A stretch of DNA of 64,000 nucleotides from an uncultured Clostridium sp. (GCA_948465565.1 CAOJXR010000001.1:496001-560000); one strand, 5' to 3'; shown: positions 43,918-53,887, counted from the first letter of the stretch. The notes: generated from the letters alone by a model not told the origin. Translations and numbers: made by a program.

Positions 43918-44319
43918 CTACATACTCTTCTTTAATTTTGCCAAAGCCTTTGACATAGATATTATATCATTATCTATTTCCACTAACTCATTATCAACAA
44001 CCACATAATTTTCAATTGTAACATTTTTTAAATCCATCATCTTCTCAAGTTCATTTCTTATATAATGAACCTGCACACAATGTGGAGATTTATCAACTGT
44101 CGCAAATATTATTCTTTTTACTTTACCCGTTCTAATCATACCACCAATCTTAGTTATAGCCATATTTATATGAGTTTCTTCTAAACATAGTTCATATATG
44201 TTCTCTGATAGCTCCTTAACTTTCTCAAAACCCTGAGGTTGCATATTTTTCAAGCAACTACCTACTACAATAATTGTCTCATCCACATCATATATATTAC
44301 TTCTCATTAAATCCTTCAT
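43918..44319 (-). CDS. Hypothetical protein (133 aa)
   Basis: Not recognised. Rossmann-like alternation (DETIIVVGSCLKNM, TGKVKRIIFATVDKSPHCVQ) with three Cys (positions near 22, 47 and 82). A His/Cys segment (SPHCVQVHYI) could bind metal. It ends 19 bases before the HD protein gene starts, so it belongs to the same transcript. Confidence 0.55.
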   Translation of the reverse strand: MKDLMRSNIYDVDETIIVVGSCLKNMQPQGFEKVKELSENIYELCLEETHINMAITKIGGMIRTGKVKRIIFATVDKSPHCVQVHYIRNELEKMMDLKNVTIENYVVVDNELVEIDNDIISMSKALAKLKKSM

Positions 44320-44436
44320 ATCAATTCACTTCTCCCAATAAGAATCTGCGTCAATTTTATCATAACTTATACCAAAAATAAAGCAATTTATCTCATTATT
44401 TCTCTTATCTTACATTCCCCTCAACATAAAACAAAA

Positions 44437-44470
44437 CTAGCCAAAGATTATTACCATAATCTCTAGCCAG
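44437..44470 (-). terminator. Terminator after the ABC importer operon
   Basis: 15-bp minus-strand stem including G-U pairs (CTGGCTAGAGATTAT with ATAATCTTTGGCTAG), 4-base loop, then TTTTGTTTTATG. Confidence 0.75.
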
Positions 44471-44555
44471 TTCCATATTAATTATAAAATCACTAATTTC
44501 TATTACTATATTTTTGATCTCTGTAACTCCTACTATTACTCCATTTATATTCAAT

Positions 44556-45569
44556 TTATTTCTCTATAGCCTTTTCCGCATAAGTATTATTTATCAACTT
44601 ATCATAAGGCACTTGTTTTTCAAGTTCCCCAGCTTCCGTCATTACATCTTCTAATCTTTCAAAACTTTCTTGTGTCAATATAGGAGTATCATTCCAAGCG
44701 TCTATATCTTTATAACTTTGAATAGCCGCCTCAAGAGTATCCAAATCTGTACCTGGGAAAAACTCCTGTACACTCTCAGCTATTTCTCTAGCCGTATGCT
44801 CCTTCACCCATTGTTGCCCTTCATATATTGCATTCGTAAATCCCTGAACTATATCTTCATTTTTATTAATATAACTCTTCTTAGCAAAATAAGCTGTATA
44901 TGGAATCTCTCCTGACGCCTCTCCAACAGATGCCACAACATAACCTTTTCCCTGCATTTCAGTCATTGAAGCCGTTGGTTCAAATAGTGTAACATATTCA
45001 GCATTTCCACTGCTAAAAGCACCAGCCATCAAATCAAACTTAATGCTATCATCAAGCACCAAATCAGTATTTGGATTTATTCCATTCTTCTTCAAAACAT
45101 ACTCAAAAGTCATATATGGAACTCCACCTCTTCTACCAGGTATAACAGTTTTCCCCTTCAAGTCATTCCAGCTAAAATTGTCTGTATTCTCTTTAGACAC
45201 TAAAAATGAACCATCCCTTTTGGTTAATTGAGCAAATACTTGTGTATGGTCATCTTTTCCTTCATTATACACATATATTGAAGCCTCTGGTCCCGCAAAT
45301 CCAATATCAACCTGATTTGCAAGAACTGATGTCATAACAGCATCCGCCCCTTGCCCTGTTGTAAGTTCAATTTTAATTCCATTCTTCTCAAAAAATCCTT
45401 CATGAATCGCTACATATTGTGGAGAATAAAATACAGACCTCGTTACCTCGCTTACATTAATTGTTTTCAATCCGTCATCACTTAAGCCAGGTCGTCTAAT
45501 TACAACAACAATCCCAATTACAACAACTAAAGCTACTATTGCCAAAGTAAGTAATATTTTCTTTTTCAA
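44556..45569 (-). CDS. ABC importer substrate-binding protein (SsuA/NMT1/THI5-like)
   Basis: 337 residues with an N-terminal membrane segment (ILLTLAIVALVVVIGIVVVI, no lipobox seen). VTRSVFYSPQYVAIHEGFFE is the nitrate/sulfonate/taurine-type start, VDIGFAGPEASIYV the ligand-binding strand. Together with the permease and ATPase upstream it forms a complete importer, for example for a thiamine precursor, sulfonate or similar organic ligand. I saw no TPP riboswitch before the operon. Confidence 0.82.
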   Translation of the reverse strand: MKKKILLTLAIVALVVVIGIVVVIRRPGLSDDGLKTINVSEVTRSVFYSPQYVAIHEGFFEKNGIKIELTTGQGADAVMTSVLANQVDIGFAGPEASIYVYNEGKDDHTQVFAQLTKRDGSFLVSKENTDNFSWNDLKGKTVIPGRRGGVPYMTFEYVLKKNGINPNTDLVLDDSIKFDLMAGAFSSGNAEYVTLFEPTASMTEMQGKGYVVASVGEASGEIPYTAYFAKKSYINKNEDIVQGFTNAIYEGQQWVKEHTAREIAESVQEFFPGTDLDTLEAAIQSYKDIDAWNDTPILTQESFERLEDVMTEAGELEKQVPYDKLINNTYAEKAIEK

Positions 45570-45670
45570 TTTATACCTCCTTAATCTTTTCTATGCATAA
45601 TAATATTTAAAATGCATATGAAACATTTTATAAAATATACTATTAATCATCTTTGAAAAATGTGAAAATT

Positions 45671-46478
45671 TTAACTCGCTCTATGTTTTAGTACAAACTT
45701 TTCTAATAGCAAAATCGCACCATACATAACACCTGCAAGAATTCCAAGTATAATTACACTTGTCATAACCAAATCAAGTTTAAAAACTTGACCCCCATAC
45801 ACAATCAAATATCCAAGTCCAGCTTTTGACACCAAAAACTCACCTGATATTACACCAACTAAAGACAATCCTATATTAACTTTTAAAGAATTTACAAAAG
45901 TACTAATATTAGCAGGAATAACTATTTTAGTCAATATTTGAAACTTATTAGCATTAAAAGTTCTTGCCATTTTTATTAAATCTTTATCAGTTTCTAAAAA
46001 TCCATTCAAATTTTCCAAAACTGTAACAATCAAAGAAATCAAAACCCCCATTGTTACAATCGCCGATGTCCCCGCACCAACCCATATAATAATAATCGGT
46101 CCGAAGCGCAACCTTTGGTAAACTATTTAATACAACTAAATATGGATCAAACACTTTCGCCAAAAATTTTGACCACCATAATATTATTGCAATAAAAACT
46201 CCTAAACTTGTTCCCAATAAAAATCCAATAACTGTTTCATATGTTGTAACAAGAATATGCTCCACTAAATCATTTGAAGATAAATTCATAAATGTCTTTA
46301 CTATTCTGCTTGGTTGACTCATTATAAAGCTATCTATTATCCCTTGTTTTGCAAGTATTTCCCATACTCCCAAAAAAGCCACTAAAATAAATACTTGTGT
46401 AAATAAAACTAAAAACTTATTTTTTCTTATTGTTTTTAAATACTTTTTTCTTTCTACAGAAATTATTTTATCATTCAT
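45671..46478 (-). CDS. ABC importer permease (SsuC/ThiX-like), needs +1 frameshift at CGG
   Basis: Read through, 268 residues. The first part (AFLGVWEILAKQGIIDSFIM, TSLGVFIAIILWW, VVLNSLPKVAL) is in one frame and GPIIIIWVGAGTSAIVTMG onwards in the other, with conserved SLIVTVLENLNGF and LGYLIVYGGQVF segments. The junction is CTT-CGG-ACC at 46101-46103; skipping C gives GGA. Unshifted translation adds about 38 nonsense residues. The EAA-loop Gly-Pro/Ala-Pro step at the shift is the canonical permease motif. It starts 8 bases inside the ATPase gene. Confidence 0.85.
46101..46103 (-). other. CGG +1 frameshift site 6 (permease codon 126)
   Basis: Context CTT-CGG-A; skipping C gives GGA (Gly), restoring KVALGPIIIIWVG. 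Confidence 0.75.
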
Positions 46479-47238
46479 CTACCTTAAGCTCCTTCCATAG
46501 AGTATTAAAGTAGCCAGTAAACTCAGTTTGCTCTCTACAATTGATTGGATTTCTATTTTCTATTTTAAAATTTATTTCATGTATATCTTTTATCATTCCA
46601 GGTCTTTTAGTCAAAACAATCACTCTATCAGACATACTTATAGCCTCAGAAATATCATGTGTCACCATCAACGCTGTTATATTTTCCTTTTTCAAAATTT
46701 GATATATATCATTTGTCACCATTATTCTTGTTTGATAATCTAAAGCAGAAAAAGCCTCGTCTAATAAAAGTATCTTAGGGTTTGTAGCCAAAGTTCTAAT
46801 TAAAGAAGCCCTTTGCTTCATCCCACCTGAAAGTTCACTTGGATATTTATTTTTAAACTCATACAAACCATACTTCTTAAGCAAACTCTCTACATACTCT
46901 ATATTTTCCTTTGTTAATTCTTTTTTTATTTCCAATCCAAGTACAGTATTATCGAATATTGTTTTCCATTCAAGCAAACAATCTCGTTGTAACATATAAC
47001 CTATCTTATCTGAAATCCCTACTACTTTTTCATTCTCTATGTAGATTTCCCCTCCTGACTTATCCTCCAATCCTGCAATTATTGAAAGAAGAGTAGATTT
47101 ACCACATCCACTTGGTCCAATTATACTTACAAACTCCCCCTCTTGTATTTCAAAATTAACATCTTTCAATGCCAAAATTTCGCTTTCTTTTCCTTGATAT
47201 TTTTTGCTTATATCTTTTACTTCTAATATTTTGCTCAT
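46471..47238 (-). CDS. ABC importer ATPase (SsuB/TauB-like)
   Basis: 255 residues: Walker A GPSGCGKSTLL, Q-loop MLQRDCLLEW, signature LSGGMKQRASLIRTLA, Walker B LLLDEAFSALD, and switch MVTHDISEAI. The TauB/SsuB-like length fits nitrate/taurine-type importers. First gene of the operon; AGGAGG precedes its start. Confidence 0.88.
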   Translation of the reverse strand: MSKILEVKDISKKYQGKESEILALKDVNFEIQEGEFVSIIGPSGCGKSTLLSIIAGLEDKSGGEIYIENEKVVGISDKIGYMLQRDCLLEWKTIFDNTVLGLEIKKELTKENIEYVESLLKKYGLYEFKNKYPSELSGGMKQRASLIRTLATNPKILLLDEAFSALDYQTRIMVTNDIYQILKKENITALMVTHDISEAISMSDRVIVLTKRPGMIKDIHEINFKIENRNPINCREQTEFTGYFNTLWKELKVDE

Positions 47239-47368
47239 AAACTTCCTCCTTTTTCCCTATACTACTCAATATCGTATTTAGTAAAAGTCTATAAATTTAC
47301 TATTATATATTATGTTAATCATATTTAAGAAGTGCATTTGAAAAAGTAGCAAACTTTACTTATAACAT

Positions 47369-47408
47369 AAAAAATCTCTGGCAAGTTTAACTCCTACCAG
47401 AGATTTTT
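47369..47408. terminator. Terminator after pnuC
   Basis: AAAAATCTCTGG/CCAGAGATTTTT stem of 12 bp flanked by T runs in both directions. Confidence 0.8.
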
Positions 47409-47411
47409 ATA

Positions 47412-48074
47412 TTAACTTATATTATTCTTTTTAGCATCAATATTCCACTTTATTACACCATAAATATTTATCAGTAAATATCCAATAGACACTAGCAACA
47501 TCATTATTGAACCAGTTCCATTATTCATTGTTGTTATAATCCATATTATCAAATCAATAATATTATTAGCCAACCATAACCACCAAGCCTCTTTGAAACG
47601 CAAAATCATTAAAATAACTCCACATAAATTTATACAATTTGAACTAGCATCCATAATGGCCAATCTTTGCCCTGGAATAAGACTCAAAAAATACCCTAAA
47701 GCAAAACTACCTACAATACATGACAAAGTAATTATTATAGAATTCTTTAAGTTAAATTCTCTCACCTTAACATTTTCGTTACTATCTAAATTCTTTTTCC
47801 AAGATATATAACCATGAATCTGTAATGGTGAAAATATAAATATATAAAAGAAAAATATACCGAATAAATTATTTTTAAATGATACATACCCCATTAAAAT
47901 ATAATTTATTAATCCTAAAATATAGTTTACTCTTTTTCCTTCACTTGCAAAATATGCACATAACAGCCCAGTAACCAATATCGTTCCACCAATTATTAAA
48001 TCTCTAGCAATAATTCCAGATATTATAGATATAGCTGTGCATATTAAAGTTATAGCAATATATTTCTTATTCAT
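47412..48074 (-). CDS. PnuC-family transporter
   Basis: 220 residues, seven or eight membrane helices, with RVNYILGLINYILMGYVSFK, PLQIHGYISWKKN and NIIDLIIWIITTM. The WxxW/WLWLANNIID motif is typical of PnuC facilitators for nicotinamide riboside, thiamine or riboflavin. Its place next to the SsuA/THI5-like importer weakly suggests a shared vitamin ligand. Confidence 0.78.
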   Translation of the reverse strand: MNKKYIAITLICTAISIISGIIARDLIIGGTILVTGLLCAYFASEGKRVNYILGLINYILMGYVSFKNNLFGIFFFYIFIFSPLQIHGYISWKKNLDSNENVKVREFNLKNSIIITLSCIVGSFALGYFLSLIPGQRLAIMDASSNCINLCGVILMILRFKEAWWLWLANNIIDLIIWIITTMNNGTGSIMMLLVSIGYLLINIYGVIKWNIDAKKNNIS

Positions 48075-48092
48075 AATTATTCTCCCATGTAA

Positions 48093-48833
48093 TTAATAGT
48101 TCATAGCTTCCATTATCAAATCCCTTAAATATGGTCTTTTAAAATTAGGTAAATCGTCCAACTCCTGTAACGCATTTTCCTTCTTAAGAAAAATCAATCT
48201 ACCAAATTCTACTTCTAATTTATTTCTGATCAAATAATCCTTATACTCTTTAAAATGCTGTTTCAATTCATCTTTAGTCTTATTTATCTTCCCAATTGCC
48301 AAAAATCCATACGCATTCCTTTTTTCACTAGGATATTCTATAAACTCAATTTTGTAATCTATATCATTCAAATCAAGATTCAATTCTTCCTTTAACTCTC
48401 TCTTTATAGTAGAATTCATATCACCTATTCCATTTTCAATATCAGCAATATCTAGTCCACCACCTGATATTTGTAAACCATATGGAATAGAAGTCGTTTC
48501 ATCCATCTCACCTACTACAAAATAATTATCACTTGTTAATAATAAAATTCCACCCCAAGGAGAACAACACCTATACTTTCCTTCTTTAATTCCCACTCTT
48601 TCATCATATAAGTAATGAGCATAATTTGATTTAACAACAGTCATCTCAATATTATCCTGTGTTTCATTTACTTTCCCTACAACAAAATCCTCTCCATTAT
48701 ACAAATTAGAATTATCTTTTATAGCATTTTTCCAAAATATATTTATACTATCTATAAGTTCATTTGGCAAATAAATCTCCCTATCTTCGAATTTTAATAT
48801 AACAGGCTTATTTATTCTCTCAATTCTACTCAT
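48093..48833 (-). CDS. Nudix hydrolase with long insert (246 aa)
   Basis: Box SGGGLDIADIENGIGDMNST then IKRELKEELNLD, i.e. GX(extended)EX7REUXEE. An extra N-terminal 80 residues include YAHYLYDERVGIKE, and CCSPWGGILLLTSDNYFVVG gives the strand before the box. Substrate unknown. Seventh Nudix gene in the window. Confidence 0.72.
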   Translation of the reverse strand: MSRIERINKPVILKFEDREIYLPNELIDSINIFWKNAIKDNSNLYNGEDFVVGKVNETQDNIEMTVVKSNYAHYLYDERVGIKEGKYRCCSPWGGILLLTSDNYFVVGEMDETTSIPYGLQISGGGLDIADIENGIGDMNSTIKRELKEELNLDLNDIDYKIEFIEYPSEKRNAYGFLAIGKINKTKDELKQHFKEYKDYLIRNKLEVEFGRLIFLKKENALQELDDLPNFKRPYLRDLIMEAMNY

Positions 48834-48851
48834 CCTACTACTCTCCTTACT

Positions 48852-49463
48852 TTAAATCTCTACACCATTCTTCTTCATATCATCTAACAAACTCTGAAAA
48901 TCATTCATATCAAAAATATGTCCATTCATACCACATTTTCTACTAGAAATTATATTTTTTTCGTTATCATCTATAAAAAAGCATTCTTCAGGAAGTAACC
49001 CAAACATTTCAAATAACCTATAATAAATTTCTTCATTTGGTTTCATCATTTTCTCTATTGCAGATATTAAAATTCCATCAAAACATTTCCCTATTTCCAA
49101 ATTTTTAACATATTCATACATTGGAACATGCGCATTCGATAACAAATACACTTTATAATCATGCTCTTTTAATCTTTTTATCAATCCGCAAATATCTTTA
49201 TTTATAGACATTTTTTCACGCCATGTACTCATTATTTCTTCTACTTTTTCCTTCAAATTGTCTGGCAATTTTTCTTTAAATGTAGGAATAGCCTCTTGAT
49301 AAGTCAAAACCCCACTATCTAATTTTAACCATTCATCGGATTTAAAAATTACTTTCTTTAATATCTCTTTTTCCTCATTATTCTCCGCATAATTAGCTGC
49401 AATTTTATCTTCATTCCATTCACCTATGACATTCCCGAAATCAAATATTACATTTTTTATCAT
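48852..49463 (-). CDS. HAD-family (class IA) hydrolase
   Basis: 203 residues. Motif I FDFGNVIGEWNED, motif II YLLSNAHVP, Lys in MMKPNEEIY and motif IV FFIDDNEKNIISSRK. Asp13 of motif I is present (DFGN). Resembles HAD-IA phosphatases such as phosphoglycolate- or epoxide-type YihX proteins. A paralogue lies at 51.9-52.5 kb. Confidence 0.8.
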   Translation of the reverse strand: MIKNVIFDFGNVIGEWNEDKIAANYAENNEEKEILKKVIFKSDEWLKLDSGVLTYQEAIPTFKEKLPDNLKEKVEEIMSTWREKMSINKDICGLIKRLKEHDYKVYLLSNAHVPMYEYVKNLEIGKCFDGILISAIEKMMKPNEEIYYRLFEMFGLLPEECFFIDDNEKNIISSRKCGMNGHIFDMNDFQSLLDDMKKNGVEI

Positions 49464-49495
49464 TAACTAAAGCTCCTTACTCTAATTTCTCTATT

Positions 49496-50152
49496 TTACT
49501 CTATCTCAATACTTTCTCCATTCTCTAATATCTCATATTCCACTTCATACTTTCCAAACATCTTCTCAATAAACTCAAAATCTGGTGGAAACATTGGATT
49601 ATCCATATGAATTGGAATTGTCAAAACGGCTCCCACTTCCTTCGCATATAAAGCAGCCTCAAAAGCTGACATAGTCACTCCATGTCCAGTTACTGGAACG
49701 CATAAAATATCTACCTTATAATCATTCTTAAAACAAATAGTATCACTTGTTGTATACAATCTCGTTTCCCCATCATCTATAATATATCCAACATTCTCAT
49801 GTATTTCTTTATCACCTCTTAATAATGGTTGATATCCATGTACAGCATGCACAACCTCCACTTTAACATTTCCAAACTCTAAAACATCATCGTCTTTAAC
49901 TATATTTATATTCAAACCTGTATAAGTATCTGCAACTTCCTTAGTAGAATAAATACTAATATCCTTGTTCAACTTCTCTAGCACCTCTACATTGCAATGA
50001 TCTGGATGCTTATGTGTTATCAATATAACATCAACACTATTCCAAATATCAAAATACTCATCCTTATATTTCAAATTACCTGGATCAACAAGTATCTTCT
50101 TTCCCTCACTTTCTATCAATAAACATGACTGCGGAAATTTTGTAATCTTCAT
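49496..50152 (-). CDS. MBL-fold metallohydrolase (UlaG/YtnP-like)
   Basis: 218 residues: MKITKFPQSCLLIESEGKKI, LVDPGNLKY, LITHKHPDHCNVEVLEK (HxHxDH), DDGETRLYTTSDTICF and the terminal PIHMDN. The pattern of the L-ascorbate-6-phosphate lactonase (UlaG)/UPF0173 family; substrate unknown. Confidence 0.82.
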   Translation of the reverse strand: MKITKFPQSCLLIESEGKKILVDPGNLKYKDEYFDIWNSVDVILITHKHPDHCNVEVLEKLNKDISIYSTKEVADTYTGLNINIVKDDDVLEFGNVKVEVVHAVHGYQPLLRGDKEIHENVGYIIDDGETRLYTTSDTICFKNDYKVDILCVPVTGHGVTMSAFEAALYAKEVGAVLTIPIHMDNPMFPPDFEFIEKMFGKYEVEYEILENGESIEIE

Positions 50153-50298
50153 AATTAATCAACACCTTTCTTTTATTTAAAAATTTTATTCATAGCCCTC
50201 TTGTATAAAATTTATTTTCCCTCAGAAATCCATTCTTTACCCTATATTTCAATAAATCTCTATAATATTCATATAAAATTCTCCACCTCTATCATATA

Positions 50299-51621
50299 TT
50301 AAAACGGATCTTCTCCTTTAAATTCAATTGGCTCTTGTTCAAGCAATTTCAATTGTTCATCTGTCAAATACTTTTTGTTTATGACAACACTTAGCACAAA
50401 CTCATCAAAGAAATTATCATTCATTACATAATATCCATTTACTTTCTCTTTATCTCCATAGCTGTCCTCTATCTTCCATCTTTGAGGCTCACCATCTATT
50501 AAGTTCACCCCTGTAAAAGTCATAACATGGTGCATACTTATATCATGCAAATTTAATGCTTCCTCTTTTGACAATTTTCTAAAACTCAATGTATCTTCAT
50601 AATTATATAACCTTGTATCTAATACTCCTGATTGCTTATCCCTAAACTTTAAAATATGTGCTCCCATATATACTGGAACATTATCTTTTAACTGATTTAT
50701 CGTCAATTCTTTCAACTCATCAATAGGTAAATTCAAATATTCAACATAAGAATTTTGATATAAATTTCCTAAATATTTCTTCTTATATACTTTATAGTAT
50801 TCTCTATTATACATAGGCACATTTCCTATAGTAACAAAATCATCCAATTTTAAATCTAAAAATCTATCTTTAAATTTAATCGGAGTTAATTTCTCAAGCC
50901 TTTTATACTCACCCTTCTTATCTTTATATTCATAATTAAATTCTGTTACAGGTTCTCCTAATATCTTACATAACAAAATATAATTTTCTTGTAAAAATCT
51001 ATTCTTTTCATTCCTCAATAAATTTATATTTGAACCCTTTCTCTTCAAGTCCAGTAATTCAATAATATCCTTTTTTACTTTTTCAGTATATAAATACTCT
51101 ATTTTTTCATAGTTTGTACTTTCAACTGCATTGGGATTATAAGAATATGGAAGTATTCCATATTTATTTACAATAGCAACAAACCACTCCCAATATCCAC
51201 CTTCAGAAACACAAAATTTTACCATGCTTTCCCTATGAATAAAATCAAAATCCATATCTTCTGCATTTATTATATTTTCATAAACATTATTTGACTTCTC
51301 TAACTTATCAAAAAATGCAATTTGATTATTAGATAACTCCAAATCCATAACATTCATATTCAAATTTTTAGCTACATTATGTTTTATCAAATTCAACCCA
51401 GCATATATCCAACATTTATAGCTATCCTGTTGGTCATACCTCCTACTCTCAGGTAACTCTATATTAAAAACTGGCTGATTATCTATTATAACATCTCTAT
51501 TTATACAAGCATTTTCTAAACCATTCTTTGTTATTGCATTTTCAATCATTTTATTTGTTTTATCTGAATTATAAATCTCTTCAAATTCTTTAATTTGTTC
51601 TAATGATATTTGACTTTCCAT
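50299..51621 (-). CDS. C1-family cysteine peptidase (PepC/bleomycin hydrolase-like)
   Basis: 440 residues, normal PepC length. The active-site region is YDQQDSYKCWIYAGLNLI (Gln and catalytic Cys, for canonical NQxSSGRCW), His in DISMHHVMTFTGVN and IEDSYGD, where the usual catalytic Asn (VENSWG) is Asp. Thus two of three catalytic residues are normal and the Asn is substituted, so activity may be changed. About 146 bases upstream are AT-rich with nothing obvious. Confidence 0.8.
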   Translation of the reverse strand: MESQISLEQIKEFEEIYNSDKTNKMIENAITKNGLENACINRDVIIDNQPVFNIELPESRRYDQQDSYKCWIYAGLNLIKHNVAKNLNMNVMDLELSNNQIAFFDKLEKSNNVYENIINAEDMDFDFIHRESMVKFCVSEGGYWEWFVAIVNKYGILPYSYNPNAVESTNYEKIEYLYTEKVKKDIIELLDLKRKGSNINLLRNEKNRFLQENYILLCKILGEPVTEFNYEYKDKKGEYKRLEKLTPIKFKDRFLDLKLDDFVTIGNVPMYNREYYKVYKKKYLGNLYQNSYVEYLNLPIDELKELTINQLKDNVPVYMGAHILKFRDKQSGVLDTRLYNYEDTLSFRKLSKEEALNLHDISMHHVMTFTGVNLIDGEPQRWKIEDSYGDKEKVNGYYVMNDNFFDEFVLSVVINKKYLTDEQLKLLEQEPIEFKGEDPF

Positions 51622-51693
51622 CTAACTCATCTCCCATCATTTTTATTTCTTCTTAATTTTCTATATACTATTCTTATATTTTACAAACCATCA

Positions 51694-51858
51694 TTATTGA
51701 ATGAAAATTATTAAGTTCTTGAAAAACTCCATTTGGTGGATTATACTCACCCATTTTACAAAACTATTCTCTAGCTCTGGTTCTTCCTCATATAATTCTA
51801 TCCTGCTTTTTTTATATTGACTTGGTGTTAAAAATTCTATGTTTATATCATCTTCCAT
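51694..51858 (-). CDS. Small protein or truncated remnant (54 aa)
   Basis: ATG 51856-51858 follows GGAGAATTAATA and encodes MEDDINIEFLTPSQYKKSRI onward, acidic in the middle (ELYEEEPELEN) and ending FFKNLIIFIQ. It starts 16 bases after the HAD gene stop. The next frame beyond it continues in a plausible coding style (KMGEYNPPNGVFQELNNF), so this may be the start of a longer, decayed gene. Not a CGG case. Confidence 0.4.
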   Translation of the reverse strand: MEDDINIEFLTPSQYKKSRIELYEEEPELENSFVKWVSIIHQMEFFKNLIIFIQ

Positions 51859-51874
51859 TATTAATTCTCCATTT

Positions 51875-52468
51875 TCACTCCAAAATTTTCTTAATATCTT
51901 CGATATTATTAAATAATATACCCCTTAATCCAATATCATTAGCACTTATTACATTTCTTTTAGTATCATCTATTAGAATTGACTTTTCTATTTCTAAATT
52001 ATATTTTTCAATTAATCTATAATAAATTTCAGAATTAGGCTTACTTATATTCTCAAAACAAGAAAACACACCACCATCAGCTATTTGTATTATTTCAAAA
52101 TTATCTTTAACATAATTATAAGTATCCTTTGTTATATTGGAGCACAAAAAAATCTTATATCCCTTTCGTTTTAAACTTTTATAATATTCTATCACCTCTT
52201 GTTTTGGTGGTAACATATATTTCAAGCTATCCTTGCTAAGTATAAGTTCTATCTCATTTTTATATTCTAAATTTTCCCTTACTAATTGTTCTATCAATTC
52301 ACTATTAGATATAAATCCATTTAAACAATCTTTCCATCTTTGATCATGAAATATTACATCATTTAATTTCTTTCTTCTACTTTCTTTTATGTCTAACTTA
52401 TCTAAATATGTTTTAGGATTATAATCAAGTAACACTCCACCAATATCAAATATTATATTCCTTATCAT
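51875..52468 (-). CDS. HAD-family (class IA) hydrolase, paralogue of 48.9-49.5 kb
   Basis: 197 residues: FDIGGVLLDYNPKTYL (motif I), FLCSNITKDTY (motif II), ISKPNSEIYYRL (Lys) and ILIDDTKRNVISANDIG (motif IV). Same layout as its paralogue but more diverged in the cap. No terminator seen after it; the downstream 54-codon frame is 16 bases away. Confidence 0.8.
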   Translation of the reverse strand: MIRNIIFDIGGVLLDYNPKTYLDKLDIKESRRKKLNDVIFHDQRWKDCLNGFISNSELIEQLVRENLEYKNEIELILSKDSLKYMLPPKQEVIEYYKSLKRKGYKIFLCSNITKDTYNYVKDNFEIIQIADGGVFSCFENISKPNSEIYYRLIEKYNLEIEKSILIDDTKRNVISANDIGLRGILFNNIEDIKKILE

Positions 52469-52518
52469 TACACGCTCCTATTATTTTTATTGCATTCTAT
52501 CACAAAGTGCCAAAAAAA

Positions 52519-52542
52519 GAAAGCATCTTTTCAGACGCTTTC
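52519..52542 (-). terminator. Terminator after the Nif3/CutA-like gene
   Basis: GAAAGC/GCTTTC stem with an extra TC/GA extension, followed on the minus strand by seven T. Confidence 0.7.
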
Positions 52543-52589
52543 ACACACATACTTTCTATTTACTTGTCGGAAACCTCTTTGTATTCCTA

Positions 52590-52928
52590 TTATAAATCAT
52601 CTTCATCAATTAATGGAATTATATCAATTGCTGGCTCTTCATAAGGATGAATCTCTCTTAATCTTTTTAGGACTCTTTTAACTATACTAATATCACACCT
52701 TGCTTCCAATTTTTCTTCTTTTACAAATTCTAATTTATTTTTTTCTCCAATATATGGGTTAGCAATATCTGAAGGCTTAAAAGTTCCTATACACTTTGTA
52801 GATATAGTACAATATGTATAGTTTCCTATAATTCCTGCTCCTTCATTACAAATCGCATTTCTTACATCTTCACTATTTTCAAGCGGTACAGTTACAATAA
52901 TCTTTACTCTTTTAACATCAATATTCAT
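52590..52928 (-). CDS. Nif3 insert-domain/CutA-like small protein
   Basis: 112 residues; KIIVTVPLENSEDVRNAICN, GAGIIGNYTYCTISTKCIGTF and IHPYEEPAIDIIPLID are typical of the NIF3 (YqfO) insert domain and related stand-alone PII/CutA-like proteins (HPYEEPAI is a signature). Role unknown. Confidence 0.75.
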   Translation of the reverse strand: MNIDVKRVKIIVTVPLENSEDVRNAICNEGAGIIGNYTYCTISTKCIGTFKPSDIANPYIGEKNKLEFVKEEKLEARCDISIVKRVLKRLREIHPYEEPAIDIIPLIDEDDL

Positions 52929-52941
52929 CTTTCTAATACCT

Positions 52942-53886
52942 CTAATTTTCTCTCAAATATTCTATTATATTATTTGCAAGTTCAACATCCATTCTTTCTA
53001 TTGCTTCCTTTGTTACTCCCGCTATATGCGGTGTAACTATTACATTATTTCTTTTTGTTCTCAACATCTCTTTATAATTTTCTACATCAATATCTAGTCC
53101 TACATTAAAAGTATCATTTTCATCTGCATATTTTATCAATTCTTCCATATCTACTATTTCAGCTCTTGATGTATTTATAAAAGTAGCTGTTTTTTTCATT
53201 AATCTAATTTTATTTTTTGATATTAAGTTTTTACTCTCCTCATTTAGTGGAATATTTACAGTTACAATATCTGAAATATTAAGTAATTTGTCTAAATCTA
53301 CAAATTCTACTCCTTCTTTTAATAAATCTTGATGTTTTTCTGGATTTAATGTATTACAGTAAATTCTCATATTAAATACTTTTGCTATTTTTATTACTTC
53401 GCGTGATATTTTTCCTGCCCCTATTATTCCTATTGAACTATTGCTTATATCATTACTTCTTGCTGACAAATCTCTTTTCGTTCCACCTTTAATGGAAATT
53501 TCATTTGCTTCTACAATTCTCTTCTTTAGCCCTAATATCAAAGCAAAAATATGCTCTGCTACTGATATTACATTTGATGTTTTACAATTAATAACTTTAA
53601 TTAAATCTGATTCAAAGAAACTATTATCTATATGATCTATTCCTATCGATAAAGTCGCTATTATTTTCTTATTGTTTATCATTTTTAGCATATCTTCTGT
53701 TAATTTCTCCCTAACACCTATTATCAAAATATCATAGTCATTTAATAATCTTATTATCTCTTCCTTATTAGGTCTTTCTTCACAATCAGACAACTCTAAT
53801 TGTATTCCATTATTTCTCAATATTTCACATGCATTTTTATCTAAATCTTTAAATATACTATATGCTTTTAACATACTTTTCTCCAT
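52942..53886 (-). CDS. D-isomer-specific 2-hydroxyacid dehydrogenase
   Basis: 314 residues. NAD-binding GIIGAGKISREVIKIAKVFN, ATLSIGIDHIDNSFF, the Arg in INTSRAEIVDMEEL and His in VTPHIAGVTKEAIERM are those of the family, here reducing or oxidising an unknown 2-hydroxy acid (for example D-lactate/D-3-phosphoglycerate-type). The dinucleotide motif has GAGKIS for GxGxxG. Confidence 0.85.
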   Translation of the reverse strand: MEKSMLKAYSIFKDLDKNACEILRNNGIQLELSDCEERPNKEEIIRLLNDYDILIIGVREKLTEDMLKMINNKKIIATLSIGIDHIDNSFFESDLIKVINCKTSNVISVAEHIFALILGLKKRIVEANEISIKGGTKRDLSARSNDISNSSIGIIGAGKISREVIKIAKVFNMRIYCNTLNPEKHQDLLKEGVEFVDLDKLLNISDIVTVNIPLNEESKNLISKNKIRLMKKTATFINTSRAEIVDMEELIKYADENDTFNVGLDIDVENYKEMLRTKRNNVIVTPHIAGVTKEAIERMDVELANNIIEYLREN

Positions 53887-53887
53887 C

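Noticed and set aside
47239..47411. TPP or other vitamin riboswitch before the ABC importer operon
   Set aside because: The importer resembles THI5-type systems, but no conserved TPP-riboswitch core could be found; only a terminator and AT-rich sequence are visible.
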